From assembly GCF_000425485.1 (NCBI RefSeq), contig NZ_KE384387.1:1-64000 (forward strand): a stretch of 64,000 bases of DNA, given 5' to 3'. The stretch comes from Flavobacterium tegetincola DSM 22377 (lineage in GTDB: Bacteria > Bacteroidota > Bacteroidia > Flavobacteriales > Flavobacteriaceae). Of this stretch, positions 25,096 to 36,095 are shown in pieces; position 1 is the stretch's first letter, and every line of letters starts with the position of its first letter. The notes under the pieces were generated by a model, which saw only the letters and a program-made list of their open reading frames with translations, ran no database searches and was not told the DNA's origin. Both the position numbers and the translations under genes were made by a program.

Positions 25096-27513
25096 CTATT
25101 TTTCTTTAAAAACTTTAATTTGTGCATCAACCTCCGCTTCTGTTCCAGTGAAAGCAGCTGATTCTGTTTTGCCATTTTGAAATTTAGAAACTTTTGCAGA
25201 GAATACGCCGTTATTATTCATTTTCTCAACCGTATATTCTTCGGTTATGTTGTTTTCTACAGAACTTACAATCAGTTCAACCTCCGTGGCTTCGGATACG
25301 GTTACTGCATCATGACCTCCTAAAATTGGAGCGATTACCAAGCCAATTAAACAAGTTAATTTGATTAAAATATTCATTGATGGACCTGAAGTATCTTTAA
25401 ATGGATCTCCAACAGTATCACCCGTTACTGCTGCTTTGTGTGCATCAGAACCTTTGAAAGTCATTTCACCATTGATCATTACTCCAGCTTCAAAAGATTT
25501 CTTGGCATTGTCCCAAGCACCACCAGCGTTATTTTGGAACACAGCCCAAAGTACACCAGAAACAGTTACACCAGCCATGTAACCACCTAACATTTCAGCA
25601 GTCAACATATTATTATCCGGATAAACAAGTTTGCCTAACAACACAATAACAATAGGAAAACCAATGGTCAAAACTCCTGGCAACATCATTTCGCGTAGAG
25701 CGGCTTTAGTTGAAATTTCTACACATTTACCGTATTCTGGTTTGCCCGTTCCTTCCATAATTCCCGGAATTTCTTTGAATTGTCGCCGCACTTCGTACAC
25801 CATATCCATCGCAGCTTTTCCCACAGAATTCATTGCTAAAGCGGAGAAAACTACAGGAATCATTCCACCGACAAATAGCATGGCTAAAACCGGAGCTTTA
25901 AATATATTGATTCCGTCAATCCCGGTGAATGTTACGTAAGCTGCAAATAAAGCAAGAGAAGTTAACGCTGCAGAAGCAATTGCAAAACCTTTTCCTGTGG
26001 CTGCGGTTGTATTTCCAACTGAATCTAAAATATCTGTTCTTGTACGTACTTCTTTAGGCAATTCACTCATTTCAGCAATTCCGCCTGCATTATCTGCAAT
26101 TGGCCCAAAGGCGTCAATTGCGAGTTGCATTGCAGTTGTAGCCATCATTGCAGAAGCCGCTAAAGCCACTCCGTAAAATCCTGCTAATGCGTACGAACCC
26201 CATATTGCTGCAGCAAATAAAAGTACCGTTGGAAATGTAGAAATCATACCTGTAGCCAAACCTGCAATTACGTTTGTTCCTGCACCTGTTGACGATTTTT
26301 GCACAATAGCCATCACAGGTTTTGTCCCTAATCCGGTGTAATATTCAGTTACCGATGAAATAATCCCGCCCACTGCTAATCCAACAATCGTGGCGTAAAA
26401 AACACGCATGGATGAGATGTCCTTTAATCCTTCCCCGTAAAAACTCATCTTCATGGTCTCAGGCAGCATAAATTGCACTAAAAAATAGCAGGAAATTAAT
26501 GTTAATAAAATGGACAACCAGTTTCCAATATTTAATGCTTTTTGCACTTCTGGCTCTTTGGCCGAATCACTAGAAATTTTTACTACTAAAGTTCCAATAA
26601 TGGAGAATAAAATTCCGAAACCAGCAATTGCCATTGGTAGTAAGATGGGACCAATTCCGCCAAAAGCATCTTGAATACTTCCACCCATATCTTTGATCAC
26701 GTAGTTTCCCAGTACCATCGCGGCAAGAACTGTAGCCACATACGAACCGAATAAATCAGCACCCATTCCGGCCACGTCTCCAACGTTATCTCCCACGTTA
26801 TCTGCAATTGTTGCCGGATTTCTTGGATCATCTTCAGGGATTCCTGCTTCCACTTTTCCTACTAAATCCGCACCTACGTCGGCAGCTTTTGTGTAGATTC
26901 CACCACCAACTCTTGCAAATAGAGCAATAGATTCGGCTCCTAATGAGAATCCAGCCAAGGTTTCAAGCACAATAGTCATTAACTCAGTTGGAGTTCGCAT
27001 CACGCCGCCAAACATGGCATCTGCCCAAACACCGTTCATGAAATAATTAAAGAAAAATATAAAAAATGCAGTTAGACCAAGAACGGCTAATCCTGCAACA
27101 CCCAATCCCATTACTGTTCCACCACCGAAAGAAACTTTTAGCGCTTGTGGCAAACTAGTTCGAGCCGCTTGCGTAGTTCTAACATTTGTTTTAGTTGCAA
27201 TTTTCATCCCCATATTTCCAGCAAGTGCGGAGAAGAATGCTCCAAAAACAAAAGCAATTACAATTAAAATACTAGTAGTATCTACAAATTGTGAAACACC
27301 TGCTAAGACAACACTTGCTCCAATGACGAAGAACGTCAGTAATCTGTACTCTGCTTTTAAAAAAGCCAAAGCGCCCTCATAAATATAATCCGAAATTTCT
27401 TTCATTTTACCATCACCGGGATCTTGCTTTAATACCCACGCTCTTTTCATCCACATAAAAAGCAGACCAATAATTGCCATAACTATTGGTACGTAAATCA
27501 TCATTGATTCCAT
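25096..27513 (-). CDS. hppA: Membrane-bound ion-pumping pyrophosphatase
   Basis: Hydrolyses pyrophosphate and pumps H+ and/or Na+ across the inner membrane. 805 residues with about 16 membrane segments. The PPi-binding loop has [40 protein letters not shown] and [12 protein letters not shown]. The [10 protein letters not shown] motif carries Ala at the position that marks K+-dependent enzymes (Lys in K+-independent ones). Which ion is pumped cannot be read from this. After the last membrane segment there is an unusual hydrophilic tail of about 60 residues ([20 protein letters not shown]...). A soluble pyrophosphatase (ppa) lies 5 kb away. Single gene. Confidence 0.96.
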   Translation of the reverse strand: MESMMIYVPIVMAIIGLLFMWMKRAWVLKQDPGDGKMKEISDYIYEGALAFLKAEYRLLTFFVIGASVVLAGVSQFVDTTSILIVIAFVFGAFFSALAGNMGMKIATKTNVRTTQAARTSLPQALKVSFGGGTVMGLGVAGLAVLGLTAFFIFFFNYFMNGVWADAMFGGVMRTPTELMTIVLETLAGFSLGAESIALFARVGGGIYTKAADVGADLVGKVEAGIPEDDPRNPATIADNVGDNVGDVAGMGADLFGSYVATVLAAMVLGNYVIKDMGGSIQDAFGGIGPILLPMAIAGFGILFSIIGTLVVKISSDSAKEPEVQKALNIGNWLSILLTLISCYFLVQFMLPETMKMSFYGEGLKDISSMRVFYATIVGLAVGGIISSVTEYYTGLGTKPVMAIVQKSSTGAGTNVIAGLATGMISTFPTVLLFAAAIWGSYALAGFYGVALAASAMMATTAMQLAIDAFGPIADNAGGIAEMSELPKEVRTRTDILDSVGNTTAATGKGFAIASAALTSLALFAAYVTFTGIDGINIFKAPVLAMLFVGGMIPVVFSALAMNSVGKAAMDMVYEVRRQFKEIPGIMEGTGKPEYGKCVEISTKAALREMMLPGVLTIGFPIVIVLLGKLVYPDNNMLTAEMLGGYMAGVTVSGVLWAVFQNNAGGAWDNAKKSFEAGVMINGEMTFKGSDAHKAAVTGDTVGDPFKDTSGPSMNILIKLTCLIGLVIAPILGGHDAVTVSEATEVELIVSSVENNITEEYTVEKMNNNGVFSAKVSKFQNGKTESAAFTGTEAEVDAQIKVFKEK

Positions 27514-27983
27514 ATGTTATTTTTGGTTTTGTTAATATATTGTAAATGTAACAAAAGCAAAAGTAATAAAAAAGTAATTTATTTATTAAAGCTTTGATTT
27601 TAATATAAATAGCGCAATTAGAAAAATCATCTAATACTATCCAATAAACACTTTAGACTTGGCAATCGCACAACGGGCATCAAATTTTTTCGCCCCAAAA
27701 TGCCGCATCCACTATAAAACATACCTAATGCTTTCGAACAGATTAATTAATGTAAAATTAATTTTAAGTTCACTTTGGGAATTTAGTCAAGATATACCTT
27801 TGTTAGCGGCTAATTTATCTTTAATTTTTCATCTGTAATGAAAAAAAATAAACAATTCATCAATTTATATTGAAAAAACACAATTATTTAGTTTATTTTT
27901 AGAGCCTGTATATAAGTTGATGTAAATCAAATTAATAGAAAAGAATAATTACTTTAAATAAAAACGAAATTTAAATTAAACTT
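27514..27983. other. Divergent intergenic region of hppA and the giant T9SS gene
   Basis: Contains a -7 element for hppA (TACTTTTG on the minus strand, 27565-27558) and a perfect promoter for the plus-strand gene at 27774-27802. The remaining AT-rich leader (27803-27983) shows no recognised structure. Confidence 0.5.
27774..27802 (+). promoter_or_regulatory. Promoter of the 27984 T9SS gene
   Basis: TTTG, a 17-nt spacer and TACCTTTG give a full match to the Bacteroidota consensus. The mRNA would have an unusually long leader of about 175 nt. Confidence 0.75.
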
Positions 27984-30900
27984 ATGAGTAAAACTACACA
28001 ATCGATTTTGGCAGAATGCCGAAATAATTTTAAGACAATAGCGGTATTTTGTTGCTTGTTATTTATGACGGGAGGGGCTTTTGGACAGGTTACTATAGAA
28101 AATCAAAATTTTACAGATGGCTCATTACCAAATGGATGGACGCAAAATAACATTACATTTACAACGAGCGCAGGTGGGTATGCTAATTTCACTACTACTT
28201 CATCCATTCTTACTTCACCTACTTATAACTTGACAGGATATACAAATGTCAAATTATCCTTATCTGTAGCAAAGTTTGGAAGTGGTTCAGACGGCCCCGT
28301 TACTATTCAAATTTCTGACAACGGAGGAAGCACTTGGACAGCACAAACATTCAATTCCGCAACTCCTACAGGTTCTAATTATATTGATACAGAAGAAGAG
28401 CCAATTACAATTTCTGGCCCATCTATTAAAATTAGAATCACTAGGACAGCAAGTTCTTCTCAAAAACGATTTCGAAATTATTTACTGGTTGGGACACCAC
28501 CACCTGCCGCAGCCCCAGTTGTAACAGCGGCTACAGTAAATACAACAGTTGGAACCAATCCAAACTACCAAATGACTGCTACAAATAGCCCAACATCTTA
28601 TACACTTACGTCGGGAACTTTACCTGCTGGATTAAGTTTAAATACATCAAGTGGAGTGATCTCAGGTATTACAACAACAGCTGGAAACTCGTCAGTATAC
28701 GTTACTGCGACAAATGCTTCTGGCACTAGTCCAGAGGCAACAATTGATTTTGTTGTAGCTAAAAGCAATCAAACAATTACCTTTACAAGTTTAGTAAATA
28801 AGCAGTATGGCGACGCCGATTTTAATTTATCTGCAACCGCTTCGTCTGGATTAAATGTAAGTTACAATAGTTCTAATACCAATGTTGCTACGATTATAGA
28901 CAATACTGTTACAATTATAGGCATTGGAACAACAGACATTACTGCTTCACAGGCTGGAAATGCCAATTACAATGATGCAATTAATGTCGTTCGCACACTT
29001 ACAGTATCACAGCGAAACCTAACCATTTCTGGATTAACAGGAGATAACAAAGCATATAATGCTTCAAATGTGGCAACTGTTTCAGGTACACCATTGATAA
29101 ACAATGTTTTAGAAGCTGATATTGCTAATGTAACCTTATCAGGAATTCCAACTTTTACTTTTGCAAACGCAACAATTGGCGTTGACAAATCAATTACCGC
29201 TAATGGATACAGCTTAGCGGGCAGTGCTGCTGGAAATTACAATTTAACGCAACCTACAGGATTAACCGCAACTATTTCGGCAAAAACTATTACAGTCACT
29301 GGTGTAGTAGCTCAGAATAAAGTGTACGATGCTAATACAATCGCTACGGTTTTCGGCGGAACACTAGTTGGAGTTGAAGCAGCAGACAATGCGAACTTAA
29401 GTATATCAACAACAGGTGTTTTTGCATCGGCAAATGCAGGAACTGGGATAGGAGTTACAGTTACGTTGACAGGAAGTGCCGCTACAAATTATACTTTAAC
29501 ACAACCTGGACTAACAGCTGATATTACGAAAGCCACTCAAACGGTCACATTTAATTCTTTACCAGCATTAAATACAGGTTCAGCACCTATTAATTTAAAT
29601 ACTTTTGCAAGTACAACTTCAGGATTAGCGTTGACTTATATGAGCTCAAATTCAAATGTTCTAACCATTTCAGGAAACACATTGACTGTTGTTGGATTAG
29701 GGACAGCCATTATCACCGCATCTCAAGAAGGTAATACTAATTATAACGTCGCTATAAATACGACACAAACTGTTATGGTTTCTCTTATCCCAATGATTTT
29801 CTATAGTCATAATTTTAATGATAGCCCAAGTGAAAGTCCATATGTAACTTCACCTTTGACAACAATTCCAACCGGAATTTTAAATAGCAATATTACTTCA
29901 TCCCAATGGGTAAGTAGCACTAGTAATTTTACTAGTTTCTTAGGAAATTCAGGAACTGCTTTAGTTATTCAGCCATCAAATGGAGATGTTAGCTCAATGA
30001 CCTTAAATATATCAATAGCGACAGGATATAAATTAGATTTGACTGATTATAGTTTTTGGGCTAGAAGAACTAGTAATGGACCTACAGTTTCATCGATTAC
30101 TGTAAATAGCATAGCAATTTCAAATGCAATTTCAATCTCAACATCAAATTCAGGTGAAGTAGTTTCAACACCAGCATTCTTAAACACTGTAGAAAACTTA
30201 ACAGGCAACTTTAGTATTGTAATTAATTTAACAGCCCCGTCTTCAAGTAGTCAAAATCTTAGGTTAGATGATTTTAAATTAACTGGTTACATAACACCAC
30301 TAGTTACAGCTACCACTTGGATCATCACTTCTCCAGCTACAACACCAGCGTGGACAAATGGGACACCAACTGCTTTAACCGACGCTATCATTGCCGAAGA
30401 TTACAACGAAACAGCAGCAATTACCGCTAAAAACTTAACCATCAATACTGGTAAAGTTTTAACTATCCAACCAGCAAATACCTTAACAGTAGCCGGTGAT
30501 TTAACTAATGAAGGTTCAATCATTTTTCAAAGTGACGCTACAGGAACAGCTAGCTTTGCAGCTTATACAGGAGTTGCAATTGCTGGTTCAGGAACATCAA
30601 CAGTAGAACGCTACATTCCTGCAGGAAAAAGAGCTTTCCGTTTCTTAACACCAAGTGTTACTACAACTACTAATATTAAAGCGAATTGGCAAAATGATAA
30701 GATATATACTGCCGGAATTGGAACTGCAATAACAGGTTCAACATCTGGAGCAAATGGCTTTGATACTACAGTAAGCGGAAATCCTTCTATGTACACTTAC
30801 AATAATCAAGTAGCTAGTGGAACAGGTTGGACACCAATTCCTAATACGGATGCTACTACTTTATTAGCTGGAACGGGTTATAGAATTTTAATTCGTGGTG

Positions 30901-32093
30901 ATCGAACGCCAACGTTACTCACCAGTGCATCACAAGAAAACATGAATGTTGCCACAACACTTTCAGCAACAGGAATGCTAGTAACAGGAACGGTTATTTT
31001 AAATGCGTCAAGCACACCAGCTATAAATAACACCTCTAATACTACAACCGACAGCTTTAGTTTGGTAGGAAATCCTTACGCAAGCCCAATTGACTGGAAT
31101 GCAGTTGGAAAATCGGAATTAGTAACGTCATACTATGGCTTTGAGCCTAACTTTGGAAGCGGATTAGTACGAGGAAAATATGTTGTTTACGATGCTTCAA
31201 CAGGTCTAAATAATGAAATAACTTCAAACATTGGAAGATATATTCAATCTGGCCAAGCCTTTATGGTAAAAAATAGTGTTGCAGGAACAGCAGGAACATT
31301 AACCTTCAATGAAAGTAATAAAGCTAGTACGCAAGCAAATGTATTTAGAACCGCTAATGTAGAAAACGCCACTATAAGTCCAAATGCAGTGCTTCGATTG
31401 TCGGTTTATGATCCAAACGAATTGGCTTTGGCCTCTTATCCAATTGATGGTACCGTTGCAGTATTCGGAGAAGTTTTTACCAATTCATTGGGATACGGTG
31501 ATGTAATAAAATTAATGTCAACTGGTGAAAACTTAGGTTTATCTCGAGATTCAAAAACATTAGCTATTGAAGCACTAGCTCCAGTTCAAAATAATGATGA
31601 ACTGTTAATTAAAACGACACAATTTCAAGCTAACAAATCGTATACCTTTAAATTGAATGCGACAGGTTTTGCAAGCGGTGTTTCAGCTACTTTGGTGGAT
31701 CAGTACTTGAATACGCAAAGCACTATAAGTATGGGAGAAAATACATTTGCGCCATTTAACACCACAACTGATGTGAATTCTTATGATGCCAATCGATTTA
31801 AGATTGTATTCAGCACAACTGCATTAGGAAATGGTTCTTTTGATAGAGAAACAATGGTAGTGTATCCTAATCCAGTTACAAATAATATATTTAATATTTC
31901 AGTACCAAATTATGTAAAAGGTCCAATAAAGGTTAGCATCTACAATATGGCTGGACAAAACGTGTACCATACGACAAAAGAAGCATTGCCAGTTTTAACA
32001 ATTCGTCCCGATGCTGTTTTATCGCAAGGAATATATATAGTACAAATCACCAACGATGGTACAACGACAAATTCTAAAATTACAATTCAATAA
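27984..32093 (+). CDS. Giant T9SS type A cargo protein with Ig-like and YDG/MBG repeats
   Basis: 1,369 residues. The signal peptide with extended n-region ends ...LLFMTGGAFGQ. In order: a choice-of-anchor-like jelly-roll (~36-170), a putative Ig domain (SYTLTSGTLPAGLSLN, ~180-260), an MBG-like segment (~265-340), two YDG-type repeats (TGDNKAYNASNVATV and VAQNKVYDANTIATV, ~345-525), another MBG-like unit, a second jelly-roll (~595-760), a long passenger with SFSLVGNPYASPIDW, and a C-terminal type A sorting domain (VVYPNPVTNNIFNISV... GIYIVQIT... KITIQ). Probably a surface adhesin. A tiny membrane protein gene follows after 5 bp. Confidence 0.9.
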   Translation: MSKTTQSILAECRNNFKTIAVFCCLLFMTGGAFGQVTIENQNFTDGSLPNGWTQNNITFTTSAGGYANFTTTSSILTSPTYNLTGYTNVKLSLSVAKFGSGSDGPVTIQISDNGGSTWTAQTFNSATPTGSNYIDTEEEPITISGPSIKIRITRTASSSQKRFRNYLLVGTPPPAAAPVVTAATVNTTVGTNPNYQMTATNSPTSYTLTSGTLPAGLSLNTSSGVISGITTTAGNSSVYVTATNASGTSPEATIDFVVAKSNQTITFTSLVNKQYGDADFNLSATASSGLNVSYNSSNTNVATIIDNTVTIIGIGTTDITASQAGNANYNDAINVVRTLTVSQRNLTISGLTGDNKAYNASNVATVSGTPLINNVLEADIANVTLSGIPTFTFANATIGVDKSITANGYSLAGSAAGNYNLTQPTGLTATISAKTITVTGVVAQNKVYDANTIATVFGGTLVGVEAADNANLSISTTGVFASANAGTGIGVTVTLTGSAATNYTLTQPGLTADITKATQTVTFNSLPALNTGSAPINLNTFASTTSGLALTYMSSNSNVLTISGNTLTVVGLGTAIITASQEGNTNYNVAINTTQTVMVSLIPMIFYSHNFNDSPSESPYVTSPLTTIPTGILNSNITSSQWVSSTSNFTSFLGNSGTALVIQPSNGDVSSMTLNISIATGYKLDLTDYSFWARRTSNGPTVSSITVNSIAISNAISISTSNSGEVVSTPAFLNTVENLTGNFSIVINLTAPSSSSQNLRLDDFKLTGYITPLVTATTWIITSPATTPAWTNGTPTALTDAIIAEDYNETAAITAKNLTINTGKVLTIQPANTLTVAGDLTNEGSIIFQSDATGTASFAAYTGVAIAGSGTSTVERYIPAGKRAFRFLTPSVTTTTNIKANWQNDKIYTAGIGTAITGSTSGANGFDTTVSGNPSMYTYNNQVASGTGWTPIPNTDATTLLAGTGYRILIRGDRTPTLLTSASQENMNVATTLSATGMLVTGTVILNASSTPAINNTSNTTTDSFSLVGNPYASPIDWNAVGKSELVTSYYGFEPNFGSGLVRGKYVVYDASTGLNNEITSNIGRYIQSGQAFMVKNSVAGTAGTLTFNESNKASTQANVFRTANVENATISPNAVLRLSVYDPNELALASYPIDGTVAVFGEVFTNSLGYGDVIKLMSTGENLGLSRDSKTLAIEALAPVQNNDELLIKTTQFQANKSYTFKLNATGFASGVSATLVDQYLNTQSTISMGENTFAPFNTTTDVNSYDANRFKIVFSTTALGNGSFDRETMVVYPNPVTNNIFNISVPNYVKGPIKVSIYNMAGQNVYHTTKEALPVLTIRPDAVLSQGIYIVQITNDGTTTNSKITIQ

Positions 32094-32098
32094 TTACT

Positions 32099-32305
32099 AT
32101 GAAAAAGCAATTTATCCAAACGATCTGTATACTGTTCTTATCCTTATTTTTAACGATTTCAGCTTTCGCACAAGAAGAGGCTGGTGGTGATGTAGATGAT
32201 CTAAGTAGTGCACCGACTGCACCAATTGAAAACTGGGTTCCAATTTTACTAATGGCTGGAATTGGAACAGCCTTTTACTTTACAAAGAAAAAGAAAACTG
32301 CATAA
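32099..32305 (+). CDS. Small secreted protein with a C-terminal membrane anchor/sorting-like tail
   Basis: 68 residues. A signal peptide (MKKQFIQTICILFLSLFLTI, then SAFAQ), a 25-residue acidic linker (EEAGGDVDD...), then APIENWVPILLMAGIGTAFY and a basic end (FTKKKKTA). The tripartite tail (short motif, hydrophobic helix, basic cluster) resembles small CTERM-type sorting signals; I associate the PI(D/E) form with the PID-CTERM annotation in flavobacteria. It starts 5 bp after the giant T9SS gene, so it is in the same operon and may serve that protein. Function unknown. Confidence 0.75.
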   Translation: MKKQFIQTICILFLSLFLTISAFAQEEAGGDVDDLSSAPTAPIENWVPILLMAGIGTAFYFTKKKKTA

Positions 32306-32315
32306 TTTAATAAAT

Positions 32316-32344
32316 TTAAAAACGCCCAAAAGGGCATTTTTTTA
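32316..32344 (+). terminator. Terminator after the small membrane protein
   Basis: Short stem GCCC/GGGC within AAAAACGCCCAAAAGGGCAT and a T run. Confidence 0.65.
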
Positions 32345-32740
32345 TGCTTAAAAATTAGAAGATCTTTAACCCTATTTTAGTTAATCACGAAGTCTCTTTT
32401 CAATAATAATCGTTTCACTATTCCGTTGCATAGGAGCCTAAAAGCTTATTGGTAAATCCAATGAATGTACGTTTCATTTTGGATATCAACTCAAATAATG
32501 AACAATAAAGTACCTACTTAATTTTCTCTAATCAACTACAATCTCACTAATTTCAATTAATCAATTCCAACTGTACAGAATAAGATCGACATCAGTTATA
32601 TTTAAAAGAAAAATACAAAAAGATAATTATCCTTGAAAGAAAAATAAGCACCTTTTTTAAATAACACCCTCGAGGTTAAATAAAATTCCCTATGCAGATT
32701 TCCAAAACATCCATTCTCAAAACTTCAAAATTTAATGCAC
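32345..32740. other. Intergenic region, nothing assigned
   Basis: About 400 bp of AT-rich sequence between convergent genes. No frame with family features, no structured RNA recognised. Confidence 0.4.
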
Positions 32741-32773
32741 AAAAAAAACACCTGCAAAAACTTTACAGGTGCC
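32741..32773 (-). terminator. Terminator of ppa
   Basis: On the minus strand CACCTG...CAGGTG stem followed by eight T. Confidence 0.75.
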
Positions 32774-32797
32774 TTATATTTTAAAGAGAAGAACTAT

Positions 32798-33325
32798 TTA
32801 TATCGCAAACAATCCTTCTGGCTTATTTTCTATTGCTTGAAAACGAGCAACACATTTAGAGATAATATCTCTAGCTTCCGTCACATCTCCCCAACCTTCT
32901 ACATCCACTTGTTTGTTTTCAAGATCTTTGTACACTTGAAAAAAGTGCTCTATTTCTTTCACTAAATGCGGATTCATATCGCCTAAATCGTTCAAGTTAT
33001 TCCAAATTGGATCTGAAACTGGCACACAAATTACCTTTTCATCTGGACCTTTATCATCTGCCATATGAAATACACCAATTGGCTTCACTTCTATCACACA
33101 ACCTGGGAAAGTAGGCTCAGTGATTAAAACCAAAACGTCTAATGGATCTCCATCTAATGCTAAAGTTTCAGGAATAAACCCGTAATCTGCAGGATACATC
33201 ATCGAAGAGAACAACATTCTATCGAAACGCATTCTTTTTAAATCAAAATCGTATTCATATTTATTTCTACTTCCTCGTGGAATTTCGATTAAGACATCGA
33301 AAGAGTGTTTTTTATCAGCTGTCAT
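32798..33325 (-). CDS. ppa: Inorganic pyrophosphatase (family I, soluble)
   Basis: Hydrolyses cytoplasmic pyrophosphate. About 175 residues from the conserved start MTADKKHSFDVLIEIPRGSR; a start five codons upstream at 33340 is also possible. Active-site residues are in the family signature DGDPLDVLVL, plus YPADYGFIPET and the K/D cluster near ADDKGPDEK. Single gene with its own terminator. The membrane-bound pyrophosphatase in the same window would compete for substrate. Confidence 0.96.
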   Translation of the reverse strand: MTADKKHSFDVLIEIPRGSRNKYEYDFDLKRMRFDRMLFSSMMYPADYGFIPETLALDGDPLDVLVLITEPTFPGCVIEVKPIGVFHMADDKGPDEKVICVPVSDPIWNNLNDLGDMNPHLVKEIEHFFQVYKDLENKQVDVEGWGDVTEARDIISKCVARFQAIENKPEGLFAI

Positions 33326-33441
33326 TTCTGTATTTTTCATTTTTTACGTCTGCAAAAGTAAGCAAACATTACTGCTTTTCAATACAAATGTTCATTATAT
33401 CTCTATTAACTTTATCAAAAACTATCGAATACCATTAAAAT

Positions 33442-35934
33442 TTAAAACTGAATCCCTAAAGAAGCCTTTACTCCAAAATTATTGGTATCCTCCGTTCTGT
33501 AATTTCCACGCCAAGCAAACTCAATTTTCAAGACTTTAAAGATGTTACCAATCCCAGCATTGTATTCGTAATAAAAATCTTCAGGAGCGCGATACAATAG
33601 ACCAGAGGCATTGATTGCACGATTTTCATCACTAATTGTTCCATAAACTCCTTTAAAACCAATAGTTTCCCGCCAGTTTAATTTTCGCAATAGCGGAATC
33701 CTTGATAAAATTCGACCTCCAAAATTATGTTGCAACTGAATTGTAGCATACGTATCAGTTTCAAATTCATAAAAATCCAACAAGTTAAACGTATTAGCAA
33801 TGGTCCAATAAGTCTGGTTACCGGGAACAATACTTAACAAAGACAAAGGTACTTCTCCAAAAGTCTTACCTAATTCCGTAGTAATATCCAAACGTCCAAT
33901 TCCTCCCATATTCAATGGCTGCTTGTAATACAACTGCACTTTCTTATAATCAAAATCACTATCAAAAACATCTTTAACACCTTGACTGTAATTTAAAAAC
34001 AATTGCGCAAACGGCTTGGAGGTTGTCCGACGTTCTACACCACTACCCACTGTTTTTCTTGAAAAACTATAATCCAATTGCACATTAAATTCGGATTGTT
34101 TTACTCGACTTTGAATTTCACCCAACGGATTACTTACACTAGGCAAAACTGTATAATAATCCATATTAAAGCTGTCTGAAGCAGAAATTAAAGTACGATA
34201 CGATAGGCCCGTTTGAATGGTAAAGTTTTTTGCCAACTCAATTTCAGCAGAAAAATTAGTCAAACTCACGTTGGTTAATTTTCCATTGCTTCCCGCAGTA
34301 AACAAAGACGAAGAGGCAAAACTACGACTCATAACATCATTGGTATCGGTAAAACTCGCACCAATTTGTTCTACATCTCTCCTTGTTCCAGCCGAAAGGA
34401 TCAATCGGTTCTTCTCATCCACCATCCATTTACCAGAAACACCATACTTAAACTTATTGTCTTTAAACCCATAAGCTGTATATCCTTGAACACGCCACTT
34501 GTCATTTTCGCCAAAATAAGTTCTACCTCCAACACGCAGTCGCAAACCTTCCACTTCATTATATCCAATTGTTGAAAGTATCGGACCTACGTCAAAGTTC
34601 CCATAATGCAGATAACCACTTCCGATGATTTGTACTACATCGTAAATTTGCAGAAACTTCTTATTGGTCTGCAAGACGTCAAGCATTTTATAAACGCCTT
34701 TTTCATCTTTATTGAGATTTTCAAAGCGATTATCTTCCCAAAATTCGTCCGGTTTTATATACATCAACGGATCGGAATTTTGCACTTCCGGATTATAAAA
34801 ATCTTCCGGCTTCTCACTGTCAAATACGTGATCACGGAACATCGTGGTTCGTTTTCCATAAATACCTTTTGACTTTTCTTTTTTGCTCAAGGCAAAGTCA
34901 GTCATGATATAATCTCTTTTCAACAGAAAAACTGAATCGTTCAAAACGTCAAAATCTTGCTCGATGTAAATTTCTTTCACCCAGTTGATATTGGCACTTT
35001 TAGTTACCTCAAGATTTATATTTTTAATTGCCCAAGTAGAATCATTAACCCAAAAACTACCTTTAAAAGTCAATTCGTTTTTTCTACGTGGATAGTATAC
35101 AATATTATAACACCATTTATTATCAATGTAAGCACTGTCTGTCAAAACATAATTATACACATCAATTCCTGTTCGGGAAAGCGGACTGGTAAATGCTTTT
35201 TGAAAAAATTTCAAGTAATTATCATAGATATCATAATCTGCATACAAGTCGCTTACGTAAGATGTAATCTGCTGATTATTACTAAATCCTGAATTCTTAT
35301 TGGCCTTTAAAACTTCTTTTGTTTTATTTCTAACATTATCTCCGTAAACATCCGATAACGCCTCGTTGATAAATATGGGTAAATACGTTTTACCGGTAAT
35401 GCTAGACGTATCTACAGAATTAAAGATGAATTCCATACCTTTAAACAACCGTTGTTTCATAAAAGCACTATCAATCGTATTCATATCAAACTCGATTTTC
35501 TCGTACTTCGCCATTTCATATTGCTTAAATTGACGCAAACCATTTTGACGCTTGCGTGCCCAAATTTTTCGCAAAATATCAATAGCAGGATTGTTCTTTT
35601 TTGACGTTTTAGCACTGTAAATACGCACTTCGGCAAGCTCCTCACCAGAAGTTAAAATCACCTTCATGTTATAGGTTACCGCCTTTTCCAATTGAATTTC
35701 TTTCGTGGTATAACCAATAAACGAAACTTGGAGTGTGGTACGATTTGATTTGGACTCCAAATAAAAGATACCATCTTCATTCGTTACAATTCCTTCCGAT
35801 GTACCCAAATAAGCCACATTAGCATAAGGTACAGGCTTATTGTTTTCGTCTAGAACCACTCCACTTACCTTGGTTTGCGCAAAAGAGATGGCAACCATCC
35901 ATAAAAACAAACCTAAAAATATCTTATCTTTCAT
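33442..35934 (-). CDS. DUF5686 outer-membrane protein with carboxypeptidase-like regulatory domain
   Basis: 830 residues. Signal peptide MKDKIFLGLFLWMVAISFAQ, then a CarboxypepD_reg-like domain (VSGVVLDENNKPVPYANVAY... VSFIGYTTKEIQL, ~20-110), as found at the N-terminus of SusC/TonB-linked proteins. The long remainder is the DUF5686 region, ending in many amphipathic strands and a terminal aromatic (GVKASLGIQF), typical of an outer-membrane barrel. There is no TonB plug, so it is not a classical TonB receptor. Function not established. Single gene. Confidence 0.88.
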   Translation of the reverse strand: MKDKIFLGLFLWMVAISFAQTKVSGVVLDENNKPVPYANVAYLGTSEGIVTNEDGIFYLESKSNRTTLQVSFIGYTTKEIQLEKAVTYNMKVILTSGEELAEVRIYSAKTSKKNNPAIDILRKIWARKRQNGLRQFKQYEMAKYEKIEFDMNTIDSAFMKQRLFKGMEFIFNSVDTSSITGKTYLPIFINEALSDVYGDNVRNKTKEVLKANKNSGFSNNQQITSYVSDLYADYDIYDNYLKFFQKAFTSPLSRTGIDVYNYVLTDSAYIDNKWCYNIVYYPRRKNELTFKGSFWVNDSTWAIKNINLEVTKSANINWVKEIYIEQDFDVLNDSVFLLKRDYIMTDFALSKKEKSKGIYGKRTTMFRDHVFDSEKPEDFYNPEVQNSDPLMYIKPDEFWEDNRFENLNKDEKGVYKMLDVLQTNKKFLQIYDVVQIIGSGYLHYGNFDVGPILSTIGYNEVEGLRLRVGGRTYFGENDKWRVQGYTAYGFKDNKFKYGVSGKWMVDEKNRLILSAGTRRDVEQIGASFTDTNDVMSRSFASSSLFTAGSNGKLTNVSLTNFSAEIELAKNFTIQTGLSYRTLISASDSFNMDYYTVLPSVSNPLGEIQSRVKQSEFNVQLDYSFSRKTVGSGVERRTTSKPFAQLFLNYSQGVKDVFDSDFDYKKVQLYYKQPLNMGGIGRLDITTELGKTFGEVPLSLLSIVPGNQTYWTIANTFNLLDFYEFETDTYATIQLQHNFGGRILSRIPLLRKLNWRETIGFKGVYGTISDENRAINASGLLYRAPEDFYYEYNAGIGNIFKVLKIEFAWRGNYRTEDTNNFGVKASLGIQF

Positions 35935-36095
35935 ACTGTATCTACGTAGTAATGTCGAATTTGGACCAAATTCATATCATTTTTATTCAAAAAAAACTTC
36001 ATCAGAGTTTCCCCTGATGAAGTTTCAAATATAGTAATAAGTTACAAAGAAAAAATTATAATATCTCTTAAACTTATATCAGCCTCTGACTGTAA

